Part shown: one piece after another, positions 9,308-18,150 of the stretch | Position numbering within the stretch: the stretch's first letter is position 1 | Layout of the letters: every line of letters begins with the position of its first letter | Translations under genes and position numbers: made by a program | Notes under the pieces: generated by a model | Database searches by the model: none | What the model was told of the DNA's origin: nothing | Seen by the model: the letters and a program-made list of their open reading frames with translations, nothing else | NCBI RefSeq assembly: GCF_030818255.1 | Contig: NZ_JAUTAG010000001.1 | Coordinates: 496,001 to 560,000, forward strand | Source of the DNA: Microbacterium sp. SORGH_AS_0969 | GTDB taxonomy: Bacteria > Actinomycetota > Actinomycetes > Actinomycetales > Microbacteriaceae | Direction: 5' to 3' | DNA length: 64,000 nucleotides

Positions 9308-10288
9308 ATGGACTGGCTTTCGATCTTCAACAACGCCGCGGGCGAGCTCATCAGCCCGACCACCGCGGCCTACGCCCTCGCCGCCATCGGCCTCAGCGTG
9401 CACTTCGGCTATGCCGGACTGCTCAACTTCGGTCAGGCGGGCTTCATGGCCGTCGGTGCCTATGCCTTCGCCATCGCGACCCTCTCGCTCTCGGCCCCCG
9501 TGTGGCTCGCGATCCTCATCGCGATCGCCGCATCGGTGCTGTTCGCCTTCATCCTCGGCATCCCGACGCTGCGACTGCGCGCCGACTACCTCGCGATCGT
9601 CACGATCGCGGCGGCCGAGATCGTGCGCTACGTCGTCTCGACGGTCGGTCTGACCGACATCACCGGCGGATCGCAGGGTCTGAACGGCTACAACCGCGAG
9701 TTCCAGGCGCTCAACCCCCTGCCGGGCGGCACCTACGGCATCGGGCCGTGGACCTACTCGGCGAACGACTGGTGGGTGCGTCTGTTCGGCTGGGGCCTCG
9801 TCATCGTCGCGACGCTCCTCGTCTTCCTGCTCATGCGCAGCCCGTGGGGTCGCGTCGTGAAGGGCATCCGTGAAGACGAGGATGCCGTGCGCAGCCTCGG
9901 CAAGAACGTCTACGCCTACAAGATGCAGGCGCTCGTGCTCGGCGGCGTCATGGGCGGCCTCGCGGGCGTGGTGTTCATCCTCCCCCGCGCAGTGCAGCCC
10001 GGTAACTACGGCACGGCGCTGACGTTCTTCATCTGGACCGCTCTCCTCCTCGGAGGCGCGGCCACCCTGCTCGGGCCGATCGTCGGCGCGATGCTGTTCT
10101 GGGTTCTGCTGTCGCTGTCCAACGGCATCATCGTGGGACTGCGCGACGTCGGCATCCTGGGGTTCATGTCCAGCACCCAGACGGGCCAGGTGCGCTTCAT
10201 CCTCGTCGGCATCGGACTGATGCTCCTCGTGATCTTCCGGCCACAGGGCATCTTCGGCAACAAGAAGGAGCTGTCGTTCAATGTCTGA
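9308..10288 (+). CDS. livM: branched-chain amino acid ABC permease LivM
   Basis: 326 residues, multiple membrane helices. Contains LNFGQAGFMAVGAYAFAIAT near residue 40 and the ABC-coupling segment RSPWGRVVKGIREDEDAVRS in the last half, both typical of LivM. Second permease of the importer. It starts 12 bp after livH and overlaps livG by 8 bp, so the four liv genes form one operon. Length is as expected for the family. Confidence 0.95.
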   Translation: MDWLSIFNNAAGELISPTTAAYALAAIGLSVHFGYAGLLNFGQAGFMAVGAYAFAIATLSLSAPVWLAILIAIAASVLFAFILGIPTLRLRADYLAIVTIAAAEIVRYVVSTVGLTDITGGSQGLNGYNREFQALNPLPGGTYGIGPWTYSANDWWVRLFGWGLVIVATLLVFLLMRSPWGRVVKGIREDEDAVRSLGKNVYAYKMQALVLGGVMGGLAGVVFILPRAVQPGNYGTALTFFIWTALLLGGAATLLGPIVGAMLFWVLLSLSNGIIVGLRDVGILGFMSSTQTGQVRFILVGIGLMLLVIFRPQGIFGNKKELSFNV

Positions 10289-11213
10289 CACGACCGTCAC
10301 CCACCCGCTCGTCAAGGGCGAGGTCGGACCCGGCTGCGCCAAGGTCGACCCGATCGTCGTCGCCGACAACGTCACTCGTCAGTTCGGCGGCCTGAAGGCC
10401 GTCGACGTCGACCACCTCGAGATCCCGCGCGGACAGATCACCGCCCTCATCGGCCCGAACGGGGCCGGGAAGACGACGCTGTTCAATCTGCTCACGGGCT
10501 TCGACAAGCCCAACACGGGCAGCTGGAGCTTCGAGGGGTCGAACCTCGCCGGTGTGCCGGCGTTCAAGGTGTCTCGTAAGGGCATGGTGCGCACGTTCCA
10601 GCTCACCAAGTCGCTCGGGCGCCTCTCGGTGCTGCAGAACATGCTGCTCGGCGCCCGCGGGCAGAAGGGCGAGAACATCTTCCGCGCCCTGATCCCGGGG
10701 ATCTGGCGCTCGCAGGAGTCCGAGAACACCACGCGAGCCGACGACCTGCTGCGTCGGTTCAAGCTCGACGCCAAGCGCGAGGACTTCGCCGCATCGCTCT
10801 CGGGCGGCCAGCGAAAGCTCCTCGAGATGGCGCGCGCGCTCATGAGCGACCCGAAGCTCGTCATGCTCGACGAGCCCATGGCGGGCGTCAACCCGGCGCT
10901 CACGCAGAGCCTGCTCGGGCACATCCTCGACCTGAAGAAGGAGGGGATGAGCGTGCTGTTCGTCGAGCACGACATGCACATGGTCCGTCACATCTCCGAC
11001 TGGGTCGTCGTCATGGCCGAGGGCCGCGTCGTGGCGGAGGGGCCGCCCGAGACCGTCATGAGCGACCAGGCCGTGATCGACGCCTACCTCGGCGCCCACC
11101 ACGACACCGATCTCGGCGACATGACCACGTCGCAGCTCGAGACCATCCAGGCCGAGGCCGCCGCCGAGGCGGAAGCGGAGCTCATCGCCGACGAAAAGGA
11201 CGGGAAGCTCTGA
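10281..11213 (+). CDS. livG: branched-chain amino acid ABC transporter ATPase LivG
   Basis: 310 residues. Walker A GPNGAGKTT (58-66), signature LSGGQRKLLEMARAL, Walker B LVMLDEPMAG and the H-loop FVEHDMHMV identify the LivG ATPase. LivG is usually about 255 residues. This one has an N-terminal extension of some 25 residues and an acidic Ala/Glu-rich tail after about residue 285 (AAAEAEAELIADEKDGKL). It overlaps livM by 8 bp, and its stop shares one base with the livF start (TGATG). Confidence 0.95.
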   Translation: MSDTTVTHPLVKGEVGPGCAKVDPIVVADNVTRQFGGLKAVDVDHLEIPRGQITALIGPNGAGKTTLFNLLTGFDKPNTGSWSFEGSNLAGVPAFKVSRKGMVRTFQLTKSLGRLSVLQNMLLGARGQKGENIFRALIPGIWRSQESENTTRADDLLRRFKLDAKREDFAASLSGGQRKLLEMARALMSDPKLVMLDEPMAGVNPALTQSLLGHILDLKKEGMSVLFVEHDMHMVRHISDWVVVMAEGRVVAEGPPETVMSDQAVIDAYLGAHHDTDLGDMTTSQLETIQAEAAAEAEAELIADEKDGKL

Positions 11214-11995
11214 TGACCGACACCGCCACCACCACCCGCACCGCGGTGCTGCGCACCGACGACCTCGTGGCCGGCTACCTGCCGGGCGTGAACATCCTGA
11301 ACGGGTGCACGGTCGACGCGTACCAGGGCGATCTCATCGGGATCATCGGCCCGAACGGCGCCGGCAAGTCGACGCTGCTGAAGGCCATCTTCGGCCAGGT
11401 GAAGATCCGCGGCGGAGCCGTGCTGCTCAACGGCGAGGACATCACCTCGCTCAAGGCCGACAAGCTCGTCGGCAAGGGCGTCGGCATGGTCCCGCAGAAC
11501 AACAACGTGTTCCCGAGCCTGTCGATCGAAGAGAACCTGCAGATGGGTCTCTTCCAGCGACCCAAGGTCTTCGCCGAGCGGTTCGAGTTCGTCAGCGGAC
11601 TGTTCCCCGAACTGGCCAAGCGACGCCGTCAGCGCGCGGGCTCGCTCTCGGGCGGTGAGCGCCAGATGGTCGCCATGGGTCGAGCGCTGATGATGGACCC
11701 GTCGGTGCTCTTGCTCGACGAGCCGTCCGCGGGTCTGTCGCCCGTGCGCCAGGACGAGACGTTCCTCCGGGTCGCCGAGATCAACCGCGCCGGGGTGACG
11801 ATCATCATGGTCGAGCAGAACGCCCGCCGCTGCCTGCAGATCTGCCACCGGGCCTACGTGCTCGACCAGGGCAAGGACGCGTACACCGGCACCGGTCGCG
11901 AACTGCTCACCGATCCCCGCGTCATCGAGCTGTACCTCGGCACCCTCGCGGCCGACGAGGACGCGAAGCGCGACAACCGGGAGTCTCCCGCCTGA
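11213..11995 (+). CDS. livF: branched-chain amino acid ABC transporter ATPase LivF
   Basis: 260 residues. Walker A GPNGAGKST (46-54), signature LSGGERQMVAMGRAL, Walker B VLLLDEPSAG, then MVEQNARRCL, the Q/N-containing loop typical of LivF. Partner of LivG in energising import. Its stop TGA at 11993-11995 is overlapped by a CTG start candidate of the next gene, with GGGAG 8 bp upstream inside the livF coding region. Confidence 0.95.
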   Translation: MTDTATTTRTAVLRTDDLVAGYLPGVNILNGCTVDAYQGDLIGIIGPNGAGKSTLLKAIFGQVKIRGGAVLLNGEDITSLKADKLVGKGVGMVPQNNNVFPSLSIEENLQMGLFQRPKVFAERFEFVSGLFPELAKRRRQRAGSLSGGERQMVAMGRALMMDPSVLLLDEPSAGLSPVRQDETFLRVAEINRAGVTIIMVEQNARRCLQICHRAYVLDQGKDAYTGTGRELLTDPRVIELYLGTLAADEDAKRDNRESPA

Positions 11996-12828
11996 TCCGA
12001 CGCCGATATGCCGCGAGCGCGGCGCTCACCCTCGCGGGCGTCGCGCTCTCGTCATGCGCGAGCAGTGCCGCGCCGACACCCGTCTCGGTCGCCCTCGTGC
12101 AGCAACGCGGCGATATCGCTCCGGGTCGCGTGCAGCTGCGCGTGACGAACGACGGCGACTCCCCCGTCGTCGTGACGTCTGCGACGCTCACCCCTCCCGT
12201 GCTCGCGGAGCCGGGCGGCGGCGAGACGAAGCGACCTGTGACGCTGTCCCCGGGCCGGACGGTGGACCTCCCGGTGGCGCTGCCCGCTCTGCGGTGCGTC
12301 ACGGAAGATCCGTCCGTCCGGGCGGTACTGCGCCTCGAAGAAGACGGGGAAAGCCGTGACGCGACGCTGGACGTCACGGACGAGTTCGGAGTGCTCACTC
12401 GTCTGGCTGAGACCGAATGCGGCCGGGAGGCCGTGGCATCCGTCGCCCGGATCTCGGCCGCGTCGGCGGCAGTGGGTGAAGGCGGAACCATCGATCTCGA
12501 GGTCTCGATCGAGCCGACCAGCGATGCCGGGGCGGGGACCGCCGAACTCCGCGCCCTGCGAGGCACTCCCCTGCTGCGCTTCCCCGCCGGCACCGAGACG
12601 CCGCTGGACGTGACCGTGCGCCCGGACGACCCTCCCTCGACGGTGACGATCGCTCTGACGCCGCAGCGCTGCGATGCGCACGCGATCGCCGAAGACAAGG
12701 TCGGCACCCTGTTCGACCTCGTGGTCCGGGTCGAGGATCGCGACGTGGTCATCCCGCTCGAACGATCGCCGTCGGTCGCCGCCGCGATCCTGTCGGCCAC
12801 AGCCGCCGTCTGCGGCCTCACCCCGTAG
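11992..12828 (+). CDS. lipoprotein of unknown function, probable CTG start
   Basis: About 278 residues if read from the CTG at 11992-11994. The sequence then begins (M)IRRRYAASAALTLAGVALSS, giving a basic n-region, a hydrophobic core and the lipobox LSSC. In this frame there is no ATG, GTG or TTG between the livF end and a GTG at 12097; starting there would remove the entire export signal. A GGGAG lies 8 bp before the CTG. The mature protein is rich in Val, Thr and Asp, with beta-sandwich-like repeats (VQLRVTNDGDSPVVVTSATL) and four or five cysteines, resembling extracellular immunoglobulin-like folds. Its place in the liv operon suggests a cell-surface accessory to the transporter, but no family is recognised. 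Confidence 0.75.
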   Translation: MIRRRYAASAALTLAGVALSSCASSAAPTPVSVALVQQRGDIAPGRVQLRVTNDGDSPVVVTSATLTPPVLAEPGGGETKRPVTLSPGRTVDLPVALPALRCVTEDPSVRAVLRLEEDGESRDATLDVTDEFGVLTRLAETECGREAVASVARISAASAAVGEGGTIDLEVSIEPTSDAGAGTAELRALRGTPLLRFPAGTETPLDVTVRPDDPPSTVTIALTPQRCDAHAIAEDKVGTLFDLVVRVEDRDVVIPLERSPSVAAAILSATAAVCGLTP

Positions 12829-12843
12829 TCACGACATGCGAAA

Positions 12844-12871
12844 GGGCCCGGATCCTTTCGGATCCGAGCCC
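12844..12871 (-). terminator. terminator hairpin between convergent lipoprotein gene and livJ
   Basis: 12-bp stem with one mismatch (GGGCCCGGATCC against GGATCCGAGCCC) and loop TTTC, 16 bp after the livJ stop. The minus-strand side continues CTTTCGC, favouring livJ termination; it may serve both genes. Confidence 0.7.
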
Positions 12872-12887
12872 CTCGCGTGGTGTCAGG

Positions 12888-14174
12888 TCACTCGTTGAGC
12901 GAGCCGAACTCCGTGTTCAGCAGGGTGTACTTGTTGTCGGCACCGTACTGGTAGATGCCGATGTACGCCTCGGTCGGGTCACCGTTCGCGTCGAACGTGA
13001 TCGGGCCGGAGACACCGTCGTAGTCGATGTCCTTGCCCTCGTTGATGAGCTTCAGGCAGTCAGCGAAGGTCGTGCACTTCTCGCCATCCTCGGAGACCGA
13101 CTGCAGGTTGTCACGGATCGCCGTGCCCGAGTCGTCCTTGGCCTGTGCCGCAGCGAGAGCCGCGACGATGACCGCGTCGTAGGACTCCGGCGCGTAGCTG
13201 AAGTCGGTGAGGGCGGGGTCGACCTCCTTCAGGCGAGCCTGGAAGTCGGTGTCGGCCGGGTTGCCGGGGAGGGTTCCCTTGGCGCCCTGCAGAGTGCCCG
13301 CCGGGAACTCGTACGAATTCGACAGGTTGCCGTCGACGAAGTAGACCTTCGACGCCGGGTAGCCCTGCGTGCTGACGAGCTGCGGGATGATCGACGACGT
13401 CTCTTCGAAGGCGATGACCGCGACCGCGTCGGGCTTGGCCTGCAGCAGCTGGTCGACCTGCGAGGTGAAGACCGTGTCACCCGGGTTGTAGGGGACCGCG
13501 ACCGAGACCTCGCCACCGGCGGCCTCGACGGCCTTGGTCGCGTTGTCCTTGAGGCCGATGCCGTAGGGGTCGTTGATGTAGATGATGCCGACGTTGGCGG
13601 CGCCGTCACCGGTCATCAGGTTGCCGAGCACGCGGCCCTGCAGGACGTCGGAGGGCGCGGTACGCCAGTAGTAACCGTCGTCGGCGTACGTGGTGAAGTC
13701 GGGCGAGGTGTTCGCCGGCGAGATCTGCACGATGCCGGCGTTGACCAGCTGGTCGATGAAGGTGAAGGACACACCCGAGGACGCGGCACCGATCACCACG
13801 TCCGCACCGGCGTCGACGAGCTCGGTGGCGGACTGGGTCGCGATGTCGGTCGTGGTGTCACCCGAGTCGCGCTCGGTGAGCTCGACCTTGAAGGGGAACT
13901 CGGAGCCCGTGGCCTCGATGTCCTCGATCGCGAGCTTGACACCGGCGACCTCGGGCGGGCCGAGGAACGCGAGGTTACCCGTGGCGGGGAGGATGGTTCC
14001 GACGTGGAACGTGCCGTCGGCCGTGGACACGGCGCCGCCGCCGGATGAGGCGCTGGGCGCCGCGGCGTCGTTGCCGCCGCCACCCGAACAACCGGCGAGG
14101 ACGAGCGCACTGGCACCGACCAGGGCGATACCGCCCAGGACCTTGCCCGCGCGGCTACGCGTGAAGACGTTCAT
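12888..14174 (-). CDS. livJ: branched-chain amino acid ABC substrate-binding lipoprotein LivJ
   Basis: 428 residues. Signal peptide with lipobox LAGC; Cys29 would carry the lipid anchor. A Gly/Ser/Ala-rich linker follows, then a Leu/Ile/Val-binding type I fold (GTILPATGNLAFLGPPEVAG; VVIGAASSG; GIIYINDPYGIG). Extracellular receptor for the LivHMGF importer. It is encoded on the opposite strand, convergent with the permease operon, and so has its own promoter. Length and motifs are normal. Confidence 0.95.
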   Translation of the reverse strand: MNVFTRSRAGKVLGGIALVGASALVLAGCSGGGGNDAAAPSASSGGGAVSTADGTFHVGTILPATGNLAFLGPPEVAGVKLAIEDIEATGSEFPFKVELTERDSGDTTTDIATQSATELVDAGADVVIGAASSGVSFTFIDQLVNAGIVQISPANTSPDFTTYADDGYYWRTAPSDVLQGRVLGNLMTGDGAANVGIIYINDPYGIGLKDNATKAVEAAGGEVSVAVPYNPGDTVFTSQVDQLLQAKPDAVAVIAFEETSSIIPQLVSTQGYPASKVYFVDGNLSNSYEFPAGTLQGAKGTLPGNPADTDFQARLKEVDPALTDFSYAPESYDAVIVAALAAAQAKDDSGTAIRDNLQSVSEDGEKCTTFADCLKLINEGKDIDYDGVSGPITFDANGDPTEAYIGIYQYGADNKYTLLNTEFGSLNE

Positions 14175-14379
14175 AGTGCTCCTTGCTGTGAATGAACGTT
14201 GGGCGACACAAGAGGTCGCCTGGTGACCTAAACCTAACCGGACGCACGTTTTCGTCGTGTTGCCGTTCGTTAACGATGTGCGTCGTCGCGGTCACAGCCC
14301 CATAACGACCCTGGCGCTCTCATCCGCGATGGCGTAGGCGCCTCGTGCGGTCGGGCCGGATAGCGCAGAAAGTGGCCGG

Positions 14380-15321
14380 TCAGACCGGTTCTGCGACGTC
14401 GGAGACCGAGCGACGGTGGCGACGCGACATCACGATCGAGTCCACGCTCAGCACGATGAGCGCGACCCAGACGAGACCGAAGCCGATCCACCGCTCGAGC
14501 GTCATCGGCTCCCCCAGCACCCACACGCCGATGGCGAACTGGATGATGGGTGCCACGAACTGCAGCAGGCCGATCACCGTGAGCGGGACGCGCCGGGCAC
14601 CCGAGGCGAACAGCAGCAGGGGAATCGCGGTGACCGCTCCCGCGAGCAGCAGGAGGACGGTGTGCAGCGCACCCGCCGTTCCGAGCGTGATGCCGGTCAG
14701 GTTCGCGACGAACACCAGTTGGACCGCCGCGACCGGGAGGAGCCAGAGCGATTCGAGGGTCAGACCGCTCACGGCATCCACGGCCGGGCCGATCTGCTTC
14801 TTCACGAGCCCGTAGAAGCCGAACGAGAACGCGAGCGTCAGGGCGATCCACGGGAACGCCCCGTAACCGATGACGATCACCGCGACGGCGACGACCGCGA
14901 GGCCGATCGCGATCCACGGCACGAGCCGCAGGCGCTCGCGCAGCACGATGACCCCGAGCAGCACCGTCACGATCGGGTTGATGAAGTACCCGAGACTGGT
15001 CTCGATGACGTGGTTCGTCAGGGCGCCGTACAGGTACGTCTGCCAGTTGATGTAGATGAGCACGCCCGCGACAGCGGTGAGGCCCATCAGGCGGGGCTGC
15101 CGGACGATCGCGAGGAACGGCCGCCACGCGCGGAGGACGGTCAGCAGGATCAAGCAGAAGAGGAAGGCGAGGATGATCCGCCACGCGACGACCTCGAACG
15201 GGCCGGTGGGCTTGAGCTGCAGGAAGTAGATCGGCAGGACGCCCCAGAGCAGGTAGGCGCTCAGGGCGTACACGGCACCGCGGGTGCTCCCCCCGGTCGG
15301 GGCGGAAGGAGCGGCAGTCAC
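14380..15321 (-). CDS. rarD: EamA-family transporter RarD
   Basis: 313 residues with about ten membrane helices. The N-terminal YALSAYLLWGVLPIYFLQLK and the following VVAWRIILAF are characteristic of RarD within the drug/metabolite transporter superfamily. Further family segments are YINWQTYLYGA and LGYFINPIVTVLLGV. Substrate unknown; RarD was originally linked to chloramphenicol resistance in Pseudomonas. It stands alone, divergent from metQ. Confidence 0.92.
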   Translation of the reverse strand: MTAAPSAPTGGSTRGAVYALSAYLLWGVLPIYFLQLKPTGPFEVVAWRIILAFLFCLILLTVLRAWRPFLAIVRQPRLMGLTAVAGVLIYINWQTYLYGALTNHVIETSLGYFINPIVTVLLGVIVLRERLRLVPWIAIGLAVVAVAVIVIGYGAFPWIALTLAFSFGFYGLVKKQIGPAVDAVSGLTLESLWLLPVAAVQLVFVANLTGITLGTAGALHTVLLLLAGAVTAIPLLLFASGARRVPLTVIGLLQFVAPIIQFAIGVWVLGEPMTLERWIGFGLVWVALIVLSVDSIVMSRRHRRSVSDVAEPV

Positions 15322-15609
15322 CGACCCAGCCTACGCGTGCCGTCGTACACCGGACGGCCGAACGCCGTCCGTTTCCTGCCACGCGGAGTCGGGGAGGACG
15401 ACGGTCGTCCCCGAGACGGAACTCGAGCTCCGGGTGCCACCGCCGCTGCCTCACCGTCCAGCGGGTGAACTGTTGCCGCGTGTGACACAGCGTTTCGCGA
15501 TCGACGAAGACCTCTCGCTACCGTCCCCGAGGGGCTCGGCGCCTGACAGCCGGCCCCTCGCACAGCACGCGATCCACTGCCACGCACCATCCGAGCACCC
15601 GGAGAGTCC

Positions 15610-16455
15610 ATGAGTTTCGCACGTACCGCCGCCGCCGTCCTGGCCGCCACCGCCCTCGCCGTCTCACTGACCGCGTGCGGCGCATCGTCGTCCCCGGCAT
15701 CGACCGAGGCGTCCACCGACAAGACCGACATCAAGATCGGCTTCAACCCCGGCCCGTACAAGGAGATGTTCCAGGGTGGCATCCAGCCCATCCTCGAGTC
15801 CGAGGGCTACACGGTCGAGCCGGTCGACTTCACCGACGGCATCGTCGTCAATGTCGCGGTGAACACGGGCGAGATCGACGCGAACATCATGCAGCACCCC
15901 GTCTACCTCTCCTTCGTGAACGCGAAGGAAGGGATCGACAACGCCCCGCTCGTGCAGATCCCGACGCCGCGCATGGGGCTGTTCGGCGGGAAGAAGAAGA
16001 GCCTCGCCGATGTCGCGGACGGCTCGACCGTCACCGTCCCGAACTCGCCGTCGAACCTCTACCGCGGTCTGTTGATCCTTCGCGACGTGGGGTGGATCGA
16101 CTTCGCCGACGTCGACGACCCCAACACCGCCGACCTGTCGATCATCACGTCGAACCCGAAGAACCTGAACATCACCCCGATCGACAACGCCCAGCAGGTT
16201 CCGGCCCTGCAGGACGTCGACTTCGCCACCATCCAGGGCAACTTCATCGTCTCGGGCGGCCTGAACTACGACGATGCCCTCGCGGTCGAGAACCAGCCGG
16301 TGCAGTTCTCCAACGTCGTCGCGGTCCGTTCGGTCGACGTCGACACTCCGTGGGCCCAGGCGATCAAGTCGGCCTACGAATCGCAGGAGTTCATCGACTA
16401 CATCAAGGCGAACCCGCAGTACTCCGGCTACCAGCTCCCGGCCTGGTTCCAGTGA
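15610..16455 (+). CDS. metQ: methionine ABC transporter substrate-binding lipoprotein
   Basis: 281 residues. Signal peptide with lipobox LTAC (Cys23). The mature protein has NlpA/MetQ family segments (IKIGFNPGPYKEMFQ, MQHPVYLSFVNA, VTVPNSPSN). Extracellular methionine receptor. Its TGA overlaps the GTG start of metN by 4 bp (GTGA). I looked for a SAM riboswitch in the 288 bp upstream and saw none that I could support. Confidence 0.95.
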   Translation: MSFARTAAAVLAATALAVSLTACGASSSPASTEASTDKTDIKIGFNPGPYKEMFQGGIQPILESEGYTVEPVDFTDGIVVNVAVNTGEIDANIMQHPVYLSFVNAKEGIDNAPLVQIPTPRMGLFGGKKKSLADVADGSTVTVPNSPSNLYRGLLILRDVGWIDFADVDDPNTADLSIITSNPKNLNITPIDNAQQVPALQDVDFATIQGNFIVSGGLNYDDALAVENQPVQFSNVVAVRSVDVDTPWAQAIKSAYESQEFIDYIKANPQYSGYQLPAWFQ

Positions 16456-17483
16456 GCGGCACCGCGGGCGGAGGCATCGTCTTCGACGCGGTGACCAAGA
16501 GCTACACCCGGAGGGCCGTCACCACGACGGCCCTCCGGGACGTCTCGCTCGAGGTCGCCCCGGGGACGATCTTCGGCGTCATCGGATACAGCGGCGCGGG
16601 GAAGTCCACCCTGATCCGCACCGTCAACGGACTCGAGAAGCCCACCTCGGGCCGGGTGCTGGTCGACGGCGTCGACATCTCGTCGCTGCGGGGGCGTGAC
16701 CTGCGCGCGGCACAGAAGAACACCGGCATGATCTTCCAGCAGTTCAACCTGCTCGAGACCCTGTCCGCGCGCGACAACGTCGCGCTCCCCCTGCGCCTCG
16801 ACGGAGCCTCCCCCGCCGAAGCCCGCCGACGCGCCGACGAGGTGCTCGCCTTCGTCGGGCTGAGCGGCAAAGCCGGAAACCACCCCGGCGACCTGTCGGG
16901 CGGGCAGAAGCAGCGCGTCGGCATCGCGCGCGCCCTCGCCCGCAACCCGAAGATCCTGCTGTCGGACGAGTCCACGAGCGCGCTCGACCCCTCCACGACC
17001 GCGCAGATCCTCGATCTCCTCCGCCGGATCAACCGCGAATACGGCACGACGATCCTCGTCGTCACGCATGAGATGGACGTCATCAAAGACCTCGCGCACG
17101 AGGTGGCCGTGATGGCCGAGGGAGAAGTCGTCGAGCACGGGAGCGTGCTCGACACCTTCATCCGTCCTCGCGCCGCCGCGACGCGCGATTTCGTGGACAC
17201 CATCGTCCCGCGCGGGCTCCCGCGGCGCGTCGTTGAGCACCTGGGCGGCGACGGACTCTGGCGCATGCTGCTCCTGGATGCCGAGGTCGAGCAGCCTCTC
17301 ATCACGGGCCTGATCCGCCATGTCGGCGTCGACGTCAACATGCTGCACGCCGACATGACGCAGATCCAGGATCACACCGTCGGGCAGCTGATCGTGAAGG
17401 TCACCGGCTCCCCGGAGAAGGTCCGCGAAGCGCATGGCTATCTCGCCGCGCGCGTGGTCGAGCTCGAGGAGGTGGCCGGATGA
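16452..17483 (+). CDS. metN: methionine ABC transporter ATPase
   Basis: 343 residues from a GTG overlapping the metQ stop. Walker A GYSGAGKST (45-53), Q-loop FQQFNLL, signature LSGGQKQR, Walker B ILLSDESTSALD (the Asp-Glu pair preceded by Ser, usual in MetN) and H-loop VVTHEMDVI. Beyond about residue 260 comes the regulatory NIL/ACT-like domain that binds methionine in MetN. The same frame stays open upstream across metQ, but that is shadow sequence. Overlaps metI by 4 bp. Confidence 0.96.
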   Translation: MSGTAGGGIVFDAVTKSYTRRAVTTTALRDVSLEVAPGTIFGVIGYSGAGKSTLIRTVNGLEKPTSGRVLVDGVDISSLRGRDLRAAQKNTGMIFQQFNLLETLSARDNVALPLRLDGASPAEARRRADEVLAFVGLSGKAGNHPGDLSGGQKQRVGIARALARNPKILLSDESTSALDPSTTAQILDLLRRINREYGTTILVVTHEMDVIKDLAHEVAVMAEGEVVEHGSVLDTFIRPRAAATRDFVDTIVPRGLPRRVVEHLGGDGLWRMLLLDAEVEQPLITGLIRHVGVDVNMLHADMTQIQDHTVGQLIVKVTGSPEKVREAHGYLAARVVELEEVAG

Positions 17484-18148
17484 ACGGCGACAAGTGGACG
17501 CTCGTCACCCCCGACATGTACTTCCGTGCCCTCGGCGAGACGCTGCAGATGCTGGGCGTCTCGCTCGTGCTCGGATCGATCCTGGGCGTCGTCCTCGGAG
17601 CGATCCTCGCGCTCACACGCCGAGGCGGGGTTCTCCAGAACACCGCCGTCAACGTGGTTCTCGCGACCGTCGTCAATCTCATCCGATCGCTGCCGTTCAT
17701 CATCCTGCTCGTGGCGATCCTGCCGTTCACCCGGCTGCTGGTGGGCACGAGCATCGGCGTCTGGGCCGCGATCGTCCCTCTCACCGTGATGGTCGCGCCC
17801 TACATCGGACGCCTGGTCGAGAACTCTCTGCTCGAGGTTCCCGCGGGGGTCGTGGAGGCGGCGCGGTCGATGGGCGCCTCTCCGCTGCAGATCTTCTGGC
17901 GGTTCCTCCTCCCAGAGGCGCGCGGCTCCCTCATCCTCGCCATCACCATCGCCACCGTCGGCCTCATCGACGCCACCGCGATGGCGGGCGTCGTCGGCGC
18001 CGGCGGCATCGGCGACCTCGCGCTGTCGTACGGTTACGAGCGGTACGACGGATTCGCGATGGTGATCACCTGCGTGACCCTGATCGTTCTCGTCCATGGC
18101 ATCCAGGCGCTGGGCTCCGCGCTCGCGCGCCGCTACCGGCGGCGCTGA
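17480..18148 (+). CDS. metI: methionine ABC transporter permease
   Basis: 222 residues, about five membrane helices. Contains the permease signature segment VVEAARSMGASPLQIFWRFL (EAA-type loop) and AITIATVGLIDATAMAG, typical of MetI. Overlaps metN by 4 bp. Two bases separate its stop from the GTG of the aminotransferase. Confidence 0.96.
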   Translation: MNGDKWTLVTPDMYFRALGETLQMLGVSLVLGSILGVVLGAILALTRRGGVLQNTAVNVVLATVVNLIRSLPFIILLVAILPFTRLLVGTSIGVWAAIVPLTVMVAPYIGRLVENSLLEVPAGVVEAARSMGASPLQIFWRFLLPEARGSLILAITIATVGLIDATAMAGVVGAGGIGDLALSYGYERYDGFAMVITCVTLIVLVHGIQALGSALARRYRRR

Positions 18149-18150
18149 CG

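Noticed and set aside
15322..15609. SAM riboswitch before metQ
   Set aside because: I could not place the conserved core or paired helices of any SAM-binding RNA in the 288 bp. A covariance-model search would settle it.
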